From Guyparkeria sp. SCN-R1 (GTDB lineage: Bacteria; Pseudomonadota; Gammaproteobacteria; Halothiobacillales; Halothiobacillaceae): a DNA stretch of 64,000 bases. The position numbers and the translations under genes were made by a program. Shown here in pieces: positions 48,629-59,466 of this stretch (positions are counted from its first letter, which is position 1; each line of letters begins with the position of its first letter). The stretch spans positions 85,898 through 149,897 of the forward strand of contig NZ_QZMT01000003.1 of NCBI RefSeq assembly GCF_003932495.1, written 5' to 3'. The notes beneath the pieces were generated by a model. It did no database searches, was not told where the DNA came from, and worked only from the letters and a program-made list of their open reading frames with translations.

Positions 48629-49165
48629 TTAGCGACTCATTTGTACGGCAAGATGCTCGAGCTCTCCGCGCATCGATCCGTCGATGACCAGGTCACCGGC
48701 GCGGACGATCGCGCCGCCGATGAGGTCTTCGTCGACGGTAGTTTCGAGCTCTACGGTGCGATCGAGTCGCTTGCCGAGCGCTGTTTTGATTTGGTTCGAC
48801 TGCTCGTCGGTCAGAGGCTTGGCCGAGACGACGGAGGCCACGATGCGGCGCTCCCCTTCGGCACGCAGCTTCTCGAACTCCGCGGCCACTTCCGGCAGCA
48901 GATCAAGGCGGTCGCGTTCGCCGAGCAGACGCACGAGATTGAGCGCCTTCTCGTCGACCGCGCCCTCGACCACCTTGATGAAGCCGGCGAGCCGATCGGC
49001 ACGGGAACGAGCCTCGTCGCCCAGAAACGCGACCATGTCGGCGTTCTGCGCGACGGCAGACAACCCGGTAAGCGTCTCGGACCAGTGCTTGGCCTGCGCC
49101 GCATCGGCACAGAGGTCATGCACTGCCTTCGCGTACGAGATGGCGACTGTGGTGTTCTCAGACAT
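48629..49165 (-). CDS. atpH: ATP synthase delta subunit
   Basis: 178 aa. Links F1 to the peripheral stalk. N-terminal helices with [11 protein letters not shown]-terminal beta part with [19 protein letters not shown] and the conserved [20 protein letters not shown] signature. Confidence 0.96.
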   Translation of the reverse strand: MSENTTVAISYAKAVHDLCADAAQAKHWSETLTGLSAVAQNADMVAFLGDEARSRADRLAGFIKVVEGAVDEKALNLVRLLGERDRLDLLPEVAAEFEKLRAEGERRIVASVVSAKPLTDEQSNQIKTALGKRLDRTVELETTVDEDLIGGAIVRAGDLVIDGSMRGELEHLAVQMSR

Positions 49166-49181
49166 AGGGCCTCCGCTTGTC

Positions 49182-49652
49182 TTAGATCCGAGCGATCAGA
49201 TCTGAGATCGCGGATTCGTGGTCCTTGTCCGTCACCTCACGCTTGAGGATGCGCTCGGCACCGGTGGCAGCCACGTCGGCAACCTGGGCGCGGAGCTCTT
49301 CCTTGGCGCGATTGACCTCGCGGTCGATCTCGGCGTTGGCCTGGGCGACGATGCGCTCGGCCTCTGTCTTGGCGTTGTTACGCGCCTCTTCCAGGATCTG
49401 GTTCGAACGAGAATTCGCCTGAGCGATGATGTCGTTCGCCTTGTCCTTGGCCTCGCGCAGCAGCTCGGTCGAGCGCTCCTGGGCCAGTTTCAGCTCGTGC
49501 TTGCCACGCTCGGAAGCGGACAGGCCGTCAGCAATCTTCTTGCGACGCGCTTCCATCAGGGCAGAAAGCGGCGCCCACAGATATTTGTTGACCAGCCAGA
49601 TCATCAGCACGAAGGCGATCAGCTGAGCAAGCAGTGTGATCGAAATACTCAC
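49182..49652 (-). CDS. atpF: ATP synthase b subunit
   Basis: 156 aa. One N-terminal membrane helix ([20 protein letters not shown]) followed by a long charged helix that dimerises as the peripheral stalk ([20 protein letters not shown]). Length equals E. coli b. Single b gene, so a homodimer. Confidence 0.96.
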   Translation of the reverse strand: MSISITLLAQLIAFVLMIWLVNKYLWAPLSALMEARRKKIADGLSASERGKHELKLAQERSTELLREAKDKANDIIAQANSRSNQILEEARNNAKTEAERIVAQANAEIDREVNRAKEELRAQVADVAATGAERILKREVTDKDHESAISDLIARI

Positions 49653-49750
49653 AATGTCCCCTCGCGTAAATACGGATTGGGTTTCCGGTCAGCATGAAGC
49701 GGCGGGTCGAACCGCCGCCCATGCCGAATCGATGTCACGAAGGACGCGAT

Positions 49751-50038
49751 TTAGAGAGCGCCAATCGCGGCGGTCAGGGCACCGACGAACGGGTTGGCGA
49801 ACAGGAACCACATCGCGAACGCGAGGATGATGAACGGGAAGGACTCCATCAGACCGGCGAAGATGAACATGTTGGTCATCAGCTGCGGACGCATTTCCGG
49901 CTGACGCGCGATGCCCTCGAGGGTCTTGGAACAGATCAGGCCCCAGCCGATGGCCGAGCCGAGGCCGGCGGCAGCGAGGATCACACCAACGCCAACTGCG
50001 GTGTAGGCATAGATGGTAGCGAGCATATCGGGGGTCAT
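49751..50038 (-). CDS. atpE: ATP synthase c subunit
   Basis: 95 aa hairpin of two membrane helices with polar loop EGIARQPEM. The ion-binding carboxylate is Glu in FAGLMESFPFI. Helix 1 has GLGSAIGWG where sodium-type rings carry Gln, so a proton-driven ring is expected. An N-terminal extension (MTPDMLATIYAY) makes it longer than E. coli c (79 aa). Confidence 0.96.
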   Translation of the reverse strand: MTPDMLATIYAYTAVGVGVILAAAGLGSAIGWGLICSKTLEGIARQPEMRPQLMTNMFIFAGLMESFPFIILAFAMWFLFANPFVGALTAAIGAL

Positions 50039-50092
50039 AGCTTCTTCTCCTAATCAGAAAAACAAAGGGTCAAAGGAAACTCGGGTCGGTAC

Positions 50093-51340
<1,248 letters not shown>

Positions 51341-51344
<4 letters not shown>

Positions 51345-51631
51345 GGGCGCTCCGAATCCTTCTTGTCCGACTCGTCGCGACCGGTGGCCAGCAAAGTCTT
51401 CTTCGCATTGCGCATGCCGGCGACGAAACCGAAGGCCCCGAGGATCAGCATGAAGATCGGCGCCGTCTCCAGCCAGCTGTCCAGCAAGAAGCCGAGAAAA
51501 AATCCGGCGATGATGCTGGAGGCGAACATGTTTCCCGCGCCGACCTGGAGCAGGCCTTTGAAGCGCGCACTCCAGTAGCCACCCTGGCCTTTCTGGCCAG
51601 CATCGGCGGGCGTCTTGTCGCGATCGTTCAT
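51341..51631 (-). CDS. AtpZ/AtpI-family small membrane protein
   Basis: 96 aa from MNDRDKTP at 51631. Two membrane helices (MFASSIIAGFFLGFLLDSWL and FMLILGAFGFVAGMRNA) joined by a short loop, the pattern of the AtpZ/AtpI (F0F1 assembly/Mg transport associated) family. First gene of the ATP synthase operon, overlapping atpI. The operon therefore has two unrelated small membrane helper genes. Confidence 0.83.
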
Positions 51632-51656
51632 GTTCGGGGCCCAAAAATTGGCGGCC

Positions 51657-51685
51657 AGTGTAGCGATTCGCTCATCGATCGACAA
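51657..51685 (-). promoter_or_regulatory. Candidate ATP synthase operon promoter
   Basis: Minus strand: TTGTCG (51680-51685), 17-nt spacer, TACACT (51657-51662), about 26 bp upstream of the first ATG. Four of six matches in each hexamer with ideal spacing. Confidence 0.55.
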
Positions 51686-51800
51686 GCAATGATGCCTTGG
51701 CTGGCTATGAGTCGGACGCCTGCCGATAGGTCGCTGGCATCGCGGTGGTTGCGCTTGCCGTTTGAACGCGGGCGCGTGCGCTTGAACAGGTGTCGGGTCG

Positions 51801-52682
51801 TCAGTCCACCTCGGGGCGCCCGGCCTCGCTGCGACCCACAAGGCGCTCGATCAGGCCGTCAAGCTGATCGAGGCTGTCGAAACCGAGCACCACACGCCCC
51901 TTGCCGCGGCGATTGGCCTGGATGGTGACGGCCGTGCCGAGCGCCTCGCCCAGGCGTCGCTCGAGGGCGCGGGTATCCGGGTCATCACCACCCTCGGGGG
52001 CGGGGCTGGCCGCCTTGAGGTAACGGCCGACCATGGACTCGACCTGACGCACGGTCAGCGTGCGCGAGACCACCTTCTCGGCAATGCCGGCCTGCTCCTT
52101 TTTCGGCAGGACGGCGAGGCTGCGGGCGTGGCCGGCCTCGATCTTGCGCTCGCGCAACAGCTTCTGTACCGGGACGGCCAGGTCCAGCAGCCGCAGGGCA
52201 TTACTGACCGCCGGACGCGAGACACCCAGCACATCGGCGACCTGCTGATGGGTAAGTTCGAATTCCTTGACCAGACGCTGCATCGCCTGGGCCTGCTCGA
52301 TGGCGTCGAGATCCTCGCGCTGAAGGTTCTCGATCAGCGCCATGGCGGCCGCCTGGTTGTCGTCGATCTCGCGCACCACCGCCGGGATGTGATCGAGACC
52401 GGCCTTCTGCGCGGCCCGCCAGCGACGTTCGCCCGCAATCAGCTCGTATTCGCCGGAACGGCGGCGCACCACCACCGGCTGGATCACGCCCTGGGCCCGA
52501 ATGGAATCGGCCAGCTCGGTCAGGGCGGCCTCGTCGAACCGGGTGCGCGGCTGGAACGGGTTGGGACGGATGAGGTCCACCGCCAGCTCGCGCAGTTGCG
52601 CGCCGGCCTGCTCGGCGGGCCGTTCCGCGGTGCCCAGCAGGGCATCCAGACCGCGCCCCAATCCCTTGCGTTTCGTGCTCAT
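51801..52682 (-). CDS. parB: Chromosome-partitioning protein ParB
   Basis: 293 aa. N-terminal ParA-contacting region (KGLGRGLDALLG), CTP-binding ParB/Srx domain (RPNPFQPRTRFDEAAL, IAGERRWRAAQKAG, ENLQREDLDAIEQA), helix-turn-helix (LTHQQVADVLGVSRPAVSNAL), and C-terminal dimer domain. It follows parA; I saw no canonical parS 16-mer in the gaps of this region. Confidence 0.97.
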   Translation of the reverse strand: MSTKRKGLGRGLDALLGTAERPAEQAGAQLRELAVDLIRPNPFQPRTRFDEAALTELADSIRAQGVIQPVVVRRRSGEYELIAGERRWRAAQKAGLDHIPAVVREIDDNQAAAMALIENLQREDLDAIEQAQAMQRLVKEFELTHQQVADVLGVSRPAVSNALRLLDLAVPVQKLLRERKIEAGHARSLAVLPKKEQAGIAEKVVSRTLTVRQVESMVGRYLKAASPAPEGGDDPDTRALERRLGEALGTAVTIQANRRGKGRVVLGFDSLDQLDGLIERLVGRSEAGRPEVD

Positions 52683-52708
52683 GGAAAGGCCTCTGTGTGT
52701 CCCGTTCG

Positions 52709-53539
52709 TCAGTCGCGACCCGCCGCCCCGGCGCGACCCTGGCGCAGGGCGGCCGGCTTGCCGAGCTTGCCGCGCTTGCGAGCCCGCTTGACCAGCTCGC
52801 GGGCCACGTCGGCATGTGCCTCGGCGCCGCTGGAGCTCTTGTCGTAGAACATGGCCGGCAGGCCGTGACTGGGCGCCTCGGCGAGCCGCACGTTGCGCGG
52901 CACCAGTGCCTCGAAGACACGGTCGCCGAAGTGCTGGCGCAACTGCCCGCTCACATCCTGCGCAAGGCGGTTGCGCGCATCATACAGCGTGCGCAGCACC
53001 CCGGCGATGCCGAGGTCCGGGTTCAGCGCAACCCGCACCTGCTCGATCGTATCCAGCAGGGCGGAGAGCCCCTCCAGGGCGAAGTATTCGCACTGCACCG
53101 GGATCAGCACGTCATCGGCCGCGGCCAGGCTGTTGATCGTGAGGGTGTTCAAGGCCGGCGGACAGTCAATCAGGATGAAGTCGTAGTCGTCGACCAACGG
53201 TGCGAGCGCCTGGCGCAGCTTGGTCTCGCGACCGATGCGCGTGACCAACTGGAACTCGGTCCCGGCCAGGTCGATGGTCGCGGGCAGCAGGTCGAAGCCG
53301 CCCGGGTCGGTGGGCAGCAGCGCCTCGGCGACATCGATTTCCTCGAGCAGCACCTGGCCGACGTGACGCTCGACCGAATGCTTGTCGAAGCCCGAGCTGA
53401 CGGTGGCATTGCCCTGCGGGTCCATGTCGACCAGCAGCACGCGGCGACCGAATGCCTGCAACGCGGCGGCGAGATTCACCGCCGTGGTGGTCTTGCCGAC
53501 GCCACCCTTCTGGTTGGTGATCGCGAGCACCCAGCTCAT
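52709..53539 (-). CDS. parA: Chromosome-partitioning ATPase ParA (Soj)
   Basis: 276 aa. Deviant Walker A ITNQKGGVGKTTTAVNLAA, Walker A' LLVDMDPQGNATVSSG, Walker B FILIDCPPALNTLTINSLA. Chromosomal ParA class without an N-terminal HTH. Overlaps rsmG by 4 bp. Confidence 0.97.
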   Translation of the reverse strand: MSWVLAITNQKGGVGKTTTAVNLAAALQAFGRRVLLVDMDPQGNATVSSGFDKHSVERHVGQVLLEEIDVAEALLPTDPGGFDLLPATIDLAGTEFQLVTRIGRETKLRQALAPLVDDYDFILIDCPPALNTLTINSLAAADDVLIPVQCEYFALEGLSALLDTIEQVRVALNPDLGIAGVLRTLYDARNRLAQDVSGQLRQHFGDRVFEALVPRNVRLAEAPSHGLPAMFYDKSSSGAEAHADVARELVKRARKRGKLGKPAALRQGRAGAAGRD

Positions 53540-54201
53540 GCGGTGCCCGCCCGTTCGACGACCAGCAGGTGGCGTTCGGCATCGAGATCGGGGATATCCA
53601 GCACATGCCGGGCGGTGACGGCGAACCCGTCGGGCAGGGCGTCGAGCTCCTGCGGATCGAGCCGCCCCTTCATGGCATACAGGTGCCCGCCGTCGGCGAG
53701 CAGCGGGCCACCGAGGCGGACGAAATCGGCCAGCGCGGCAAACGCCCGCGAGATCACGCAGTCGAACCGATCGGCCGGATCGAGCTGCTCGACACGTTCG
53801 CGTCGCACGGTGACGTTGCCCAGCCCTAGCTCGCGCTGGGCGGCCATGGCAAAACGCGTCATCTTGAGATTGGAGTCGACCAAGGTGACCTCACTGTCGG
53901 GGCGACAAACCGCCAAGATCATACCCGGTATGCCGGGACCACTGCCAATGTCGAGCAGACGTGGACAGGCCGGCAGGTGGGGGAGCACCGCCAACGAGTC
54001 GAGCAGGTGGCGCGTGACCATCGACTCGGGATCACGTACCGCGGTGAGGTTGTAGGCGCGATTCCAGCGGGCAAGCAGCTCGAGGTAGTCGATCAGTCGC
54101 TGCCCGACGGCCGGCGCGAGCGAGAGCCCGAGGCGCTGCGCGCCATCGAACAGCTGGTGCTCAAGTCGATTCCGTTGCTCGTCGGATAGCGCCGCGGGCA
54201 T
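53536..54201 (-). CDS. rsmG: 16S rRNA (guanine527-N7)-methyltransferase
   Basis: 221 aa SAM-dependent enzyme that methylates G527. Motif I LLDIGSGPGIPGMILAV, then RFAMAAQRELGLGNV and FDCVISRAFAALADFV. Loss gives streptomycin resistance. It lies 4 bp after mnmG. Confidence 0.95.
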   Translation of the reverse strand: MPAALSDEQRNRLEHQLFDGAQRLGLSLAPAVGQRLIDYLELLARWNRAYNLTAVRDPESMVTRHLLDSLAVLPHLPACPRLLDIGSGPGIPGMILAVCRPDSEVTLVDSNLKMTRFAMAAQRELGLGNVTVRRERVEQLDPADRFDCVISRAFAALADFVRLGGPLLADGGHLYAMKGRLDPQELDALPDGFAVTARHVLDIPDLDAERHLLVVERAGTA

Positions 54202-54205
54202 GCGA

Positions 54206-56086
54206 TCAGGCCGAGCGGGCCAGCTGGCCGCGGCGCTTGAGGTGCACCAGCAACAGGGACACGGCCGCCGGGGTCACGCCGGGAATGCGCGCGGCCTGGC
54301 CAACCGTGGCCGGGCGCTGTTGGCTAAGCTTGTCGCGCACCTCATTGGACAACCCCGGGATCTCGGCGTAGTCGATATCCGCCGGGATCGCCTCCTGCTC
54401 CTGCTTGACCGAGCGGGCGACCTCGTCGCGCTGCCGATCGATGTAGCCGGCGTACTTCGCCTCGATCTCGAGCTGCTCGATCACCGCCGGGGCGGGCATG
54501 GCGGCAGGCGCCAGTTCGTCGACTGCCGTAATCGCCGCATAGTCGAGCTCGGGGCGACGCAGCAGATCGAGCGCGGTGACGTTGCGCGAGATCGACCCGT
54601 CGAGCTTGTCGGCCGCCGGGTGACCCGGGTGGACCCAGATGTCACCCAAACGGGCCCGCTCGGACTCGATCGCCCCCATCTTCTCGTTGAAGGCCCGCCA
54701 ACGGCGCTCGTCGACCAGGCCCAGCTCGCGGCCGATCGCGGTGAGCCGCTGATCGGCGTTGTCCTCGCGCAGCATCAGGCGGTATTCCGCCCGGCTGGTG
54801 AACATGCGGTAGGGCTCGAGCGTGCCCTGCGTAGTGAGATCGTCGACCAGCACGCCCAGGTAAGCCTGGTCGCGGCGCAGGGTGAGCGGATCGCGATCGA
54901 GCACGCGCGCCGCGGCGTTCGCACCAGCCATCAGCCCCTGCGCGGCGGCCTCCTCGTAGCCGGTAGTGCCGTTGATCTGCCCGGCGAAGAACAGGCCGTC
55001 GATCGCCCGGGTCTCGAGCGTGGGCTTGAGACCGCGCGGGTCGAAGAAGTCGTACTCGATCGCGTAGCCCGGACGCGTGATGTGCGCGTTCTCGAAGCCA
55101 CGGATCGAGCGCACCAGCTCGAGCTGCACGTCGAACGGCAGGCTGGTGGAAATGCCGTTGGGATAGACCTCGTGGGTATCAAGCCCCTCGGGCTCGACGA
55201 ATATCTGGTGCGAATTCTTGTCGGCGAAGCGGTGGATCTTGTCCTCGATCGACGGGCAGTAGCGCGGGCCGATGCCCTCGATGTTGCCGGTGAACATCGG
55301 CGAGCGATCCAGCCCGCCGCGGATGATCTCGTGGGTGCACTCGTTGGTATGCGTGATGAAGCAGTCAACCTGACGCGGGTGCTCCTCGGGCGAGCCGAGG
55401 AAGGAGAACACCGGCGTGGGCGTATCGCCCGGCTGGGCCTGCATCACCGAATAATCGAGGCTGCGGCCGTCGAGGCGCGGCGGCGTGCCGGTCTTCAGCC
55501 GCGCCACGCCCAGGTCGAGCGAGCGCAGGGTGTCGGCGAGCTTCTTGGCCGGCGGGTCACCGGCTCGGCCGCCCTCGGAGCGCTCCAGCCCGACGTGGAT
55601 CTGCCCGGCGAGAAAGGTGCCGGCGGTCAGCACCACCGACTCGCCATAGAACTCGATGCCGCCGGCGGTGCGTACGCCCACGACCCGCTCGCCGCCGAGG
55701 ATCAGATCGTCGACGGCCTGCTGGAACAGGGTCAGGTGCGGCTGGTTCTCCAGCATGTGGCGCACGGCGGCCTTGTAACGCACCCGGTCGGCCTGGGCGC
55801 GGGTGGCACGCACCGCCGGCCCCTTGCGGGCGTTGAGGATGCGGAACTGGATGCCGCCGAGATCGGCGGCGTGCGCCATCGCCCCACCCAGCGCATCGAT
55901 CTCCTTGACCAGGTGCCCCTTGCCGATCCCGCCAATCGCAGGGTTGCAGCTCATCTGGCCGAGGGTCTCGATGTTGTGGGTGACCAGCAAGGTCTCCACG
56001 CCCATGCGCGCGGACGCCAGCGCCGCCTCGGTGCCGGCATGACCGCCGCCGATGACGATCACGGGAAATCGATCTGGATAACGCAT
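54206..56086 (-). CDS. mnmG: tRNA uridine-5-carboxymethylaminomethyl enzyme MnmG (GidA)
   Basis: 626 aa. FAD-binding motif [20 protein letters not shown], then [40 protein letters not shown] and the C-terminal MnmE-binding helices ([20 protein letters not shown]). Works with MnmE on wobble U34. AGGAGG is near the ATG. The neighbouring mnmE, yidC, rnpA and rpmH are absent; thiI is upstream instead. Confidence 0.97.
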   Translation of the reverse strand: MRYPDRFPVIVIGGGHAGTEAALASARMGVETLLVTHNIETLGQMSCNPAIGGIGKGHLVKEIDALGGAMAHAADLGGIQFRILNARKGPAVRATRAQADRVRYKAAVRHMLENQPHLTLFQQAVDDLILGGERVVGVRTAGGIEFYGESVVLTAGTFLAGQIHVGLERSEGGRAGDPPAKKLADTLRSLDLGVARLKTGTPPRLDGRSLDYSVMQAQPGDTPTPVFSFLGSPEEHPRQVDCFITHTNECTHEIIRGGLDRSPMFTGNIEGIGPRYCPSIEDKIHRFADKNSHQIFVEPEGLDTHEVYPNGISTSLPFDVQLELVRSIRGFENAHITRPGYAIEYDFFDPRGLKPTLETRAIDGLFFAGQINGTTGYEEAAAQGLMAGANAAARVLDRDPLTLRRDQAYLGVLVDDLTTQGTLEPYRMFTSRAEYRLMLREDNADQRLTAIGRELGLVDERRWRAFNEKMGAIESERARLGDIWVHPGHPAADKLDGSISRNVTALDLLRRPELDYAAITAVDELAPAAMPAPAVIEQLEIEAKYAGYIDRQRDEVARSVKQEQEAIPADIDYAEIPGLSNEVRDKLSQQRPATVGQAARIPGVTPAAVSLLLVHLKRRGQLARSA

Positions 56087-56140
56087 GGAAACCTCCTGCC
56101 GCCAAAACGGCTAATCACCCCCGGCACGAAATGGGGCCGT

Positions 56141-56319
56141 GGGAAGGTGTGCACGAATCGGATGCCGCTCTGCGCGTTTTGACCGGGGTAGATGCAAGGC
56201 GTCCGTCCGCCGCGGAAGAGTCATTCTCTTTCCAAGGGCGGCAACGCAGCAGATGCCCCGGTCAAGGCGCGCCCTGCGGGGCCCGGCCAGAGTGGCGTTC
56301 GATTCGTGCACACCTTCCC
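56141..56319. repeat. Large palindromic element, copy A (thiI-mnmG gap)
   Basis: The ends GGGAAGGTGTGCACGAATCG (56141-56160) and CGATTCGTGCACACCTTCCC (56300-56319) are perfect 20-bp inverted repeats. Nested inside are GCCGCTCTGCGCG/CGCGCCCTGCGGGGC, TTGACCGGGG/CCCCGGTCAA (56179-56188 with 56256-56265) and GGAAGAG/CTCTTTCC. The whole element can fold as one long hairpin. It shares its core with copy B at 35161. It fills the 291-bp gap between thiI and mnmG and contains no gene. Confidence 0.82.
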
Positions 56320-56377
56320 CTGAGGGCGCGGCAGTATAACGGAAACCGCTGTCAAATCCAGCAGTTATCGCCCGCCA

Positions 56378-57862
56378 TCACGCCGCGCCGACCACCGCCG
56401 GGTCGCCGCGTTCGAAGGCTCGGCGCAGGCGGCTCACGCCACCACGAAACGCGTGGGCATCGAAGCCGGCGCGCTGCATCCGCTCGGCGAGCAGGGGCGC
56501 GTTCGCCCCGCGCAGGCAGTAGAGCAGGTAGCAGCGATCCTTCGACAACGACTCGAATTGGCGCGCAAGCTCGTCCGGCGGGTAATTGACCGCGCCCGGC
56601 AGGTGCCAGTCGCGAAAACGCCGCGGCGGCTGACAATCAATGACCTGCGCATCGGCGGGAATCACGTCGGCAAGGACATCGGGCTCGGCGAGGGCCTCCT
56701 CCGTCAACGCGGCGAGATCAATCTCGCGCGCCTCGGCCACCGCACGGTCCAGCAGGGCGTGGTCGAGTTGCGCCTCCTCGCGATCGATCCGCCCGCGCCG
56801 GGACGAGACCAGCGGCTTGCTGTTCGACAACGCGCAGAACTCCGGCACACCCTCGGAAAGCTCGTAGGTGCCGATCCGGCGGGCGAGCGTCATGATCTCG
56901 GTCTTGTCGAAACCGATCAGCGGACGCAGCACCGGCAACCCGCTGGCCGGATCGATGCTGTTGAGGTTCGACAGGGTCTGCGAGGAGACCTGCGAGAGCG
57001 CCTCGCCGGTGACCAGCGCCTGCGCGCCGGTGCGCCGGGCAATGGCTTCGCCGGCTCGATACATCAATCGCTTGAGTACCACCTGCCAGACCTCGCCGGC
57101 CAATCGCTCGCGCATGTCGGCGACCACCGGCAGGAAATCGACCACAAACAGCCGCGGCCGGTCGCCGATGGCCCAGTCGCGGGCCAAGCGGTGGGCGATG
57201 CGCGTCACCATGTTCTCGTGGGTCGCCCCGCCGAGGTTGCAGAAGACGTAGTCGTTGCCCACCCCGCGGCGCATCGTGTACCAGGCGGCCACCGGCGAGT
57301 CGAAGCCGCCGGACATCAGTGTGACCGCCCGGTCCTGCACCCCCAGCGGCACGCCGCCCGGCCCCGGTTGGCGCCGGGTGAAGACCCAGGCGCCCGCCTC
57401 GACCAGATCGATCTCGACCCGCACGTCGGGCCGATCGAGATTGACCGTACCGAAGGGGTTGAGCGCCGCGCCTACCTGGCGTTCGACCTCGCGGGTCGAA
57501 AGCTGGGCGCCGCCGTGGCGCTTGCAGCGCACCGCGTAGGTCCGTCCGCGCACGGCCTCGGCGAAGCGTGTCCGCGCCGCCTCGACCAGCGCCGCCACGG
57601 TCGGCTCGACCACCGCCTCCACCGGCGAGTAGGACGCCACGCCGAAGACGCGCTCCAGCCGCTCTGCGGCGACCTCGCGCTCCCGGGTGAACAACAGCAG
57701 TCGTCCCTGGTCGACGCGCAGCTCGTGCGCCACCCCGTCGAGGGCCACGCGCAGGTTGTTCATCAGGATATTGCGAAAGCGGCGGCGCGTCGGAGACGAC
57801 TTCAACTGCATTTCCGGGGCGGGCCGGACGATGATCCGTTCGGGCCAGTCGTGTTGGGTCAT
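56378..57862 (-). CDS. thiI: tRNA 4-thiouridine synthase ThiI with rhodanese domain
   Basis: 494 aa from MTQHDWPE at 57862. N-terminal ferredoxin-like and THUMP domains, PP-loop TLMSGGFDSPVAAWYTM, conserved cysteine in GVPEFCALSNSKP, and a C-terminal rhodanese domain with YLLYCLRGANAPLLAERM. Moves persulfide sulfur from IscS to tRNA uridine 8 and to thiamine synthesis. The rhodanese extension is complete, as in E. coli. Longer frame at the 5' end lacks homology. Confidence 0.94.
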   Translation of the reverse strand: MTQHDWPERIIVRPAPEMQLKSSPTRRRFRNILMNNLRVALDGVAHELRVDQGRLLLFTREREVAAERLERVFGVASYSPVEAVVEPTVAALVEAARTRFAEAVRGRTYAVRCKRHGGAQLSTREVERQVGAALNPFGTVNLDRPDVRVEIDLVEAGAWVFTRRQPGPGGVPLGVQDRAVTLMSGGFDSPVAAWYTMRRGVGNDYVFCNLGGATHENMVTRIAHRLARDWAIGDRPRLFVVDFLPVVADMRERLAGEVWQVVLKRLMYRAGEAIARRTGAQALVTGEALSQVSSQTLSNLNSIDPASGLPVLRPLIGFDKTEIMTLARRIGTYELSEGVPEFCALSNSKPLVSSRRGRIDREEAQLDHALLDRAVAEAREIDLAALTEEALAEPDVLADVIPADAQVIDCQPPRRFRDWHLPGAVNYPPDELARQFESLSKDRCYLLYCLRGANAPLLAERMQRAGFDAHAFRGGVSRLRRAFERGDPAVVGAA

Positions 57863-57899
57863 AGCGGGTGATGAGATCGGAACGAATGAAACCAGTGGC

Positions 57900-57931
57900 C
57901 ACCCCGCGACCTCATGTGCGGGCGCGGGGTG
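57900..57931 (-). terminator. Hairpin between speE and thiI
   Basis: CACCCCGCG and CGCGGGGTG form a 9-bp stem with a 14-nt loop, 56 bp after the speE stop on the minus strand. It is GC-rich without a T run, so it may be an attenuator. Confidence 0.45.
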
Positions 57932-57986
57932 CGGCCAGTGGACAGGACAAGGAGGGCGAAGTTGCCCGGGGCAGGCGCCGCGACGA

Positions 57987-58838
57987 TCAGACGTCGCCGA
58001 GCGCCTCCTGCATGAAGGGCGGGATGGCCAGCAACCCGCGGTGCAACTCGGTGCGGTAAAAGCGGGTGGCGACATCGTCGGCCAGCGGGCGAATCTCGTC
58101 GAGCGGCCCCGTCTTGCGCGCCAGGGTGCCGGTGATCGAGCCACCCGGGTAGACCGGCTGCGGGAACAGCAGCGAGCGGCGCTCGGCAAAGCCGGCCGCC
58201 TTCATCGCACGGTGGTAATCGAGCATCAGCGGCATGTGATAGAACGGCGATTCGCTCTGACCGACCATGATGCCGTCCTCGCGCAGCACGCGATGGCAAT
58301 CGGCGAGGAAATCGGGGCCGAACAGGCCGGTGCCGGGGCCGATCGGGTCGGTCGAATCGACGATGATTACGTCGACGCTCGCGGGCGGCGCGTTGCGCAT
58401 CCAGGCCACACCGTCCTCGAAGCGCAGCGACACGCGCGGGTCATCGTTGTGGGCAGTCAGTTCCGGAAAGAAACGCTCGGCGGCGCGGGTGACCGCCTCG
58501 TCGATGTCGATCTGCACCACCGACTCGACTTCGCGGTGCTTGAGCACCTCGGTCAGCGTGCCGCAGTCGCCGCCACCGATGATCACCACGTTGCGCGGGT
58601 TCGCGTGCGTCTGCAGCGCCGGATGCGACATCATCTCGTGGTAGAGGAAGTTCTCCAGCGACGAGAGCATCATGACCCCGTCGAGGAGCATCAGGTTGCC
58701 CCAGTGTTCGGTGCGCCAGACCTCGAGGTGCTGGTAGGGCGTCTGCTCGTCGAGCAGTTTTTCGGTCACGCGGATGCCGAACCGCGCGCCCATCTCCTCG
58801 ACCGTCTCGTAGACCCACTCGTCGTGCTTGCCGGACAT
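57987..58838 (-). CDS. speE: Spermidine synthase
   Basis: 283 aa aminopropyltransferase using decarboxylated SAM and putrescine. Conserved GGGDCGTLTEVLKH, VVQIDIDEAVTRAA, DVIIVDSTDPIGPGTGLF with the catalytic aspartate pair, and EDGIMVGQSESPF. Transcribed toward thiI; divergent from the cold-shock gene with a 190-bp upstream region containing GCCCCGA/TTCGGGGC. Confidence 0.95.
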   Translation of the reverse strand: MSGKHDEWVYETVEEMGARFGIRVTEKLLDEQTPYQHLEVWRTEHWGNLMLLDGVMMLSSLENFLYHEMMSHPALQTHANPRNVVIIGGGDCGTLTEVLKHREVESVVQIDIDEAVTRAAERFFPELTAHNDDPRVSLRFEDGVAWMRNAPPASVDVIIVDSTDPIGPGTGLFGPDFLADCHRVLREDGIMVGQSESPFYHMPLMLDYHRAMKAAGFAERRSLLFPQPVYPGGSITGTLARKTGPLDEIRPLADDVATRFYRTELHRGLLAIPPFMQEALGDV

Positions 58839-59028
58839 GACCTCCCTCCCGTGATTCGCCTCGCCCCGACCCGATTCGGGGCCTCAGGCAAGCTGCAAAT
58901 GTGACAGAATACCAGCCGCGAGCCCCCGCGTGACGGATGATGCCCGGCCTATATCCCGCCGGAACGATTTCACGCCGGGCCGCCATTTCGAATAACAACA
59001 CACAACCAACACGGAACCTATCCCACCC

Positions 59029-59466
59029 ATGAAAACCTGGCAGGACTCTCGACTTACCGCCTTTATCGTCACCCTCGGACTCGCCGTCATCGGCGCGTTG
59101 GCCATCGGCCAGATCTACGACTACATCGACCAGCGGCTGCTGCAGTTTCTCGCCTCGGCGGCCGTCATCCTGATCATCTCCCTGTTGGCCGGCTGGCTCG
59201 CACCCCGTTCCGCCAAGCCCGGCCTGCGCCCCAAGGAAGTCGCGGTGGAACACGAACCGGTTCGCGAGACCGGCAAGGTCAAGTGGTTCAACGTCGACAA
59301 GGGCTTCGGCTTCATCATTCGCGACAACGGTGAAGACCTGTTCGTCCACTTCCGCGCCATCAACGATGGCGGCGCCTCGCGCCTCAACGAAGGTCAGCAG
59401 GTCGAATACCAGATCGGCCAGGGTCGCAAGGGCCCGCAAGCCGAAGAAGTCGTCATTCTCGACTGA
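59029..59466 (+). CDS. Membrane-anchored cold-shock domain protein
   Basis: 145 aa. Two membrane helices at about 10-28 ([17 protein letters not shown]) and 38-56 ([21 protein letters not shown]), then a linker and a complete cold-shock domain from residue 80 ([19 protein letters not shown] with RNP1, [11 protein letters not shown] with RNP2). The domain would face the cytoplasm. The last 14 bp overlap the convergent oxyR gene. Role unknown; RNA binding at the membrane is the natural inference. Confidence 0.9.
   Translation: MKTWQDSRLTAFIVTLGLAVIGALAIGQIYDYIDQRLLQFLASAAVILIISLLAGWLAPRSAKPGLRPKEVAVEHEPVRETGKVKWFNVDKGFGFIIRDNGEDLFVHFRAINDGGASRLNEGQQVEYQIGQGRKGPQAEEVVILD

Noticed and set aside
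49751..50038. Sodium-type ATP synthase c subunit
   Set aside because: The Ser after the essential Glu is shared with sodium types, but the helix-1 Gln is replaced by Ser, so proton use is more likely.
51632..51800. Origin of replication or parS next to parAB
   Set aside because: No DnaA-box cluster or TGTTTCACGTGAAACA-like 16-mer was found; the stretch only shows a plausible promoter for the atp operon.
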